Source of the DNA: Paraflavisolibacter caeni
GTDB taxonomy: Bacteria > Bacteroidota > Bacteroidia > Chitinophagales > Chitinophagaceae
DNA: 64,000 bases
Direction: 5' to 3'
NCBI RefSeq assembly: GCF_025628885.1
Contig: NZ_JAOTIF010000004.1
Coordinates: 186,001-250,000, forward strand
How positions within the stretch are numbered: the first letter of the stretch is position 1; every line of letters starts with the position of its first letter. Positions 62,902-64,000 of the stretch are shown here, one piece after another. The position numbers were made by a program, and so were the translations under genes. Below the pieces are notes generated by a model. The model had not been told where the DNA came from, did not search any database, and worked only from the letters and a program-made list of their open reading frames with translations.

Positions 62902-63339
62902 ATGATTCCACAATTTGAAAATTTATCAGATGAAGAACGGAAGCTACTTTATAAAACTCCGGTATTAATCTCTGTGTTGGCTTCCTGCTCATATGGCCAG
63001 GTCAATAGCACACAGAAAAAGGATGCCATGAAGCTTGCTCATTTAAGGAAATTTACGGCAGCTCCTTTATTGCAGCCTTATTACAGAGAATTAGAAAAGA
63101 GTTTTAAAGAGCAATTTGAGGAAGCTGAAAAAATGTATTTTCCTTTTGACGATGAAAAAAGGAATGAACTTAAAAAAGAAATTGCTCGTGTCAATGGTAT
63201 TATCTCAAAACTTGAAACCTTTTATGGTGAAGCATTATTGAAAAGCCTTGAAAGATATGCAAAACACGTAAAACATTCAGTGCATACTGTATTCCAGGAT
63301 ATTATTTTTCCTATTGCATACTCAAAAATGAATAATTGA
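62902..63339 (+). CDS. Hypothetical helical protein (145 aa)
   Basis: I do not recognise this protein. It starts MIPQFENLSDEERKLLYKTPVLISVLASCSYGQVNSTQKKDAMKLAHLRKF, and the rest is predicted all-helical with a charged middle (EQFEEAEKMYFPFDDEKRNELKKEI). No signal or membrane segment. The all-helical layout is reminiscent of TerB-like or ribosome-associated small proteins, but I see no diagnostic motif. The gap before it (62730-62901) shows no feature. Confidence 0.65.
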   Translation: MIPQFENLSDEERKLLYKTPVLISVLASCSYGQVNSTQKKDAMKLAHLRKFTAAPLLQPYYRELEKSFKEQFEEAEKMYFPFDDEKRNELKKEIARVNGIISKLETFYGEALLKSLERYAKHVKHSVHTVFQDIIFPIAYSKMNN

Positions 63340-63368
63340 TAATTAAATGCAAAATATTAGTATACGAT

Positions 63369-63467
63369 TCAATAAGTAAAAGTAATACCAGCATTGGAGC
63401 CAGTGTTGCTTTTACTGTTACGGTCCTTTAATTCTACTGCATTTCCAAGCCTTGCACCCTTTCTCTT
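63369..63467 (-). pseudogene. Possible C-terminal remnant of an outer-membrane protein
   Basis: The minus-strand frame reads GARLGNAVELKDRNSK and then SNTGSNAGITFTY and stop. Alternating residues and a terminal aromatic are typical of a last beta-barrel strand. A stop at 63468-63470 cuts it off upstream. The same DNA forms a 13-bp hairpin with G-U pairs (63376-63388 with 63403-63415), so it might instead be a terminator for the gene at 62902. Confidence 0.35.
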
Positions 63468-63513
63468 TTACTTACTGTTGGATAATTTTCTTCTAAGAAA
63501 TCATGACCTCCTG

Positions 63514-63792
63514 CTAGACCCTATAAATAGTGACGACGCTGTTTGCAATTTCGTCATCAATCTGAACTTCACAGGATAAAATAAACTTTTTCAAACCTGT
63601 GTCATTATTACTAATCATCACACCACAAGTGCCACAGCATCCGCCTCCATAGCAAATACCAAAACTGCGTAAAGGAAGATGCTCAGATATAAGGCACATT
63701 AATGATTCGTATTTCCCTTCCCTTGTTTGTACCTGATATGTATTTCCTTCATAATCCAGGCTAATTACGATTATATTATTTCTATTATGCAT
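63514..63792 (-). CDS. Small 2Fe-2S ferredoxin-like protein
   Basis: This 92-residue protein has the plant-type ferredoxin cysteine set: Cys47, Cys52/53, Cys56 and Cys74, in FGICYGGGCCGTCGVMI and ILSCEVQ. The doubled CC makes the spacing C-x4-C-C-x2-C, so one of the two neighbours is the ligand. It would be a low-potential soluble electron carrier. It is read toward the island from the right, divergent from the FAD-oxidoreductase remnant region. A plausible donor for the FMN-glutamate-synthase-like enzyme. Confidence 0.82.
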   Translation of the reverse strand: MHNRNNIIVISLDYEGNTYQVQTREGKYESLMCLISEHLPLRSFGICYGGGCCGTCGVMISNNDTGLKKFILSCEVQIDDEIANSVVTIYRV

Positions 63793-63916
63793 AACAAGTA
63801 TGTTCTAAAAATTGTTTCAATATTATGGCTTGCCTCAGATGGACGTACTTAGTTGAATATATTAAAGTAAGGAGTTTTTTTGTTTTTATGTCTTTCCATA
63901 AAATCATCAATTTGGA

Positions 63917-63973
63917 TTAAATACAAGCCGCTGGTATGCCAGTGATGCCACCTCCTATGATAGCAACATCCAT
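63917..63973 (-). pseudogene. N-terminal remnant of an FAD/NAD-binding oxidoreductase
   Basis: The frame encodes MDVAIIGGGITGIPAACI and then a stop. The first 14 residues are a clean dinucleotide-binding GxGxxG start, as in FAD-dependent oxidoreductases, but nothing follows. The rest of the window to the right (63974-64000) is its upstream sequence. Likely a truncated gene. Confidence 0.55.
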
Positions 63974-64000
63974 AGAAATATCCTTTGTCAATTAAGGAAA

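Overview
The window reads as a chromosomal segment of a low-GC Bacteroidota bacterium, most likely Chitinophagaceae or a close relative. The signs are a type IX secretion (T9SS) cargo with a gliding-motility C-terminal domain next to a PorP/SprF protein, a DUF2279 protein, a membrane pyrophosphatase, Bacteroidota-type promoters (-7 box TAnnTTTG) often only 3-6 nt before the start codon, and few Shine-Dalgarno sites. There is no rRNA, tRNA or CRISPR array.

Layout. 1-2383: end of a [NiFe]-hydrogenase maturation operon (hypF partial, hypB, hypA, a small His-containing membrane protein), all minus strand. 2.4-5.7 kb: an 11-bp phased repeat, an RlpA-like lipoprotein, prfB with a programmed +1 frameshift, and a class I isoprenoid-synthase-like enzyme. 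5.7-12.3 kb: proline catabolism (pruA), a beta-barrel protein followed by a decayed copy, then pyrimidine/CoA genes (pyrR, pyrB, coaD, pyrE) with a divergent NUDIX hydrolase. 12.8-13.9 kb: an AT-rich gap. 13.9-18.5 kb: a T9SS cargo/PorP pair. 18.6-20.7 kb: a BlaI/M56 signalling pair. 20.9-53.4 kb: mostly housekeeping genes (Ca2+-type ATPase, pfkB, hppA, phospho-sugar mutase, pcm, penicillin-acylase-family enzyme, FKBP, serine dehydratase, ald, nnr, serA, gyrA, saccharopine dehydrogenase).

53.4-64 kb is an accessory, partly decayed island. It holds a 3' fragment of katG, a winged-helix regulator with a large palindrome upstream, an IS110 element with a candidate bridge RNA, a truncated N-terminus of an FMN-glutamate-synthase-like gene, a GreA/Rnk-like gene split by one TGA, fragments of an FAD oxidoreductase and an outer-membrane protein, an HPF/RaiA ribosome hibernation factor and a 2Fe-2S ferredoxin.

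The most novel signal is in this island. Two unrecognised small Cys-containing proteins (52 and 54 aa, at 55386 and 58249) share a C-x2-C-x8-C core. Their codons differ mainly at synonymous sites, and each has a near-leaderless TAGATTTG promoter. Each lies upstream of a member of a three-copy family of small membrane-anchored proteins that I also cannot name. Together with the HPF, GreA-like and redox genes this suggests a stress or dormancy locus that has been duplicated, invaded by IS110 and is now eroding; that functional reading is inference.
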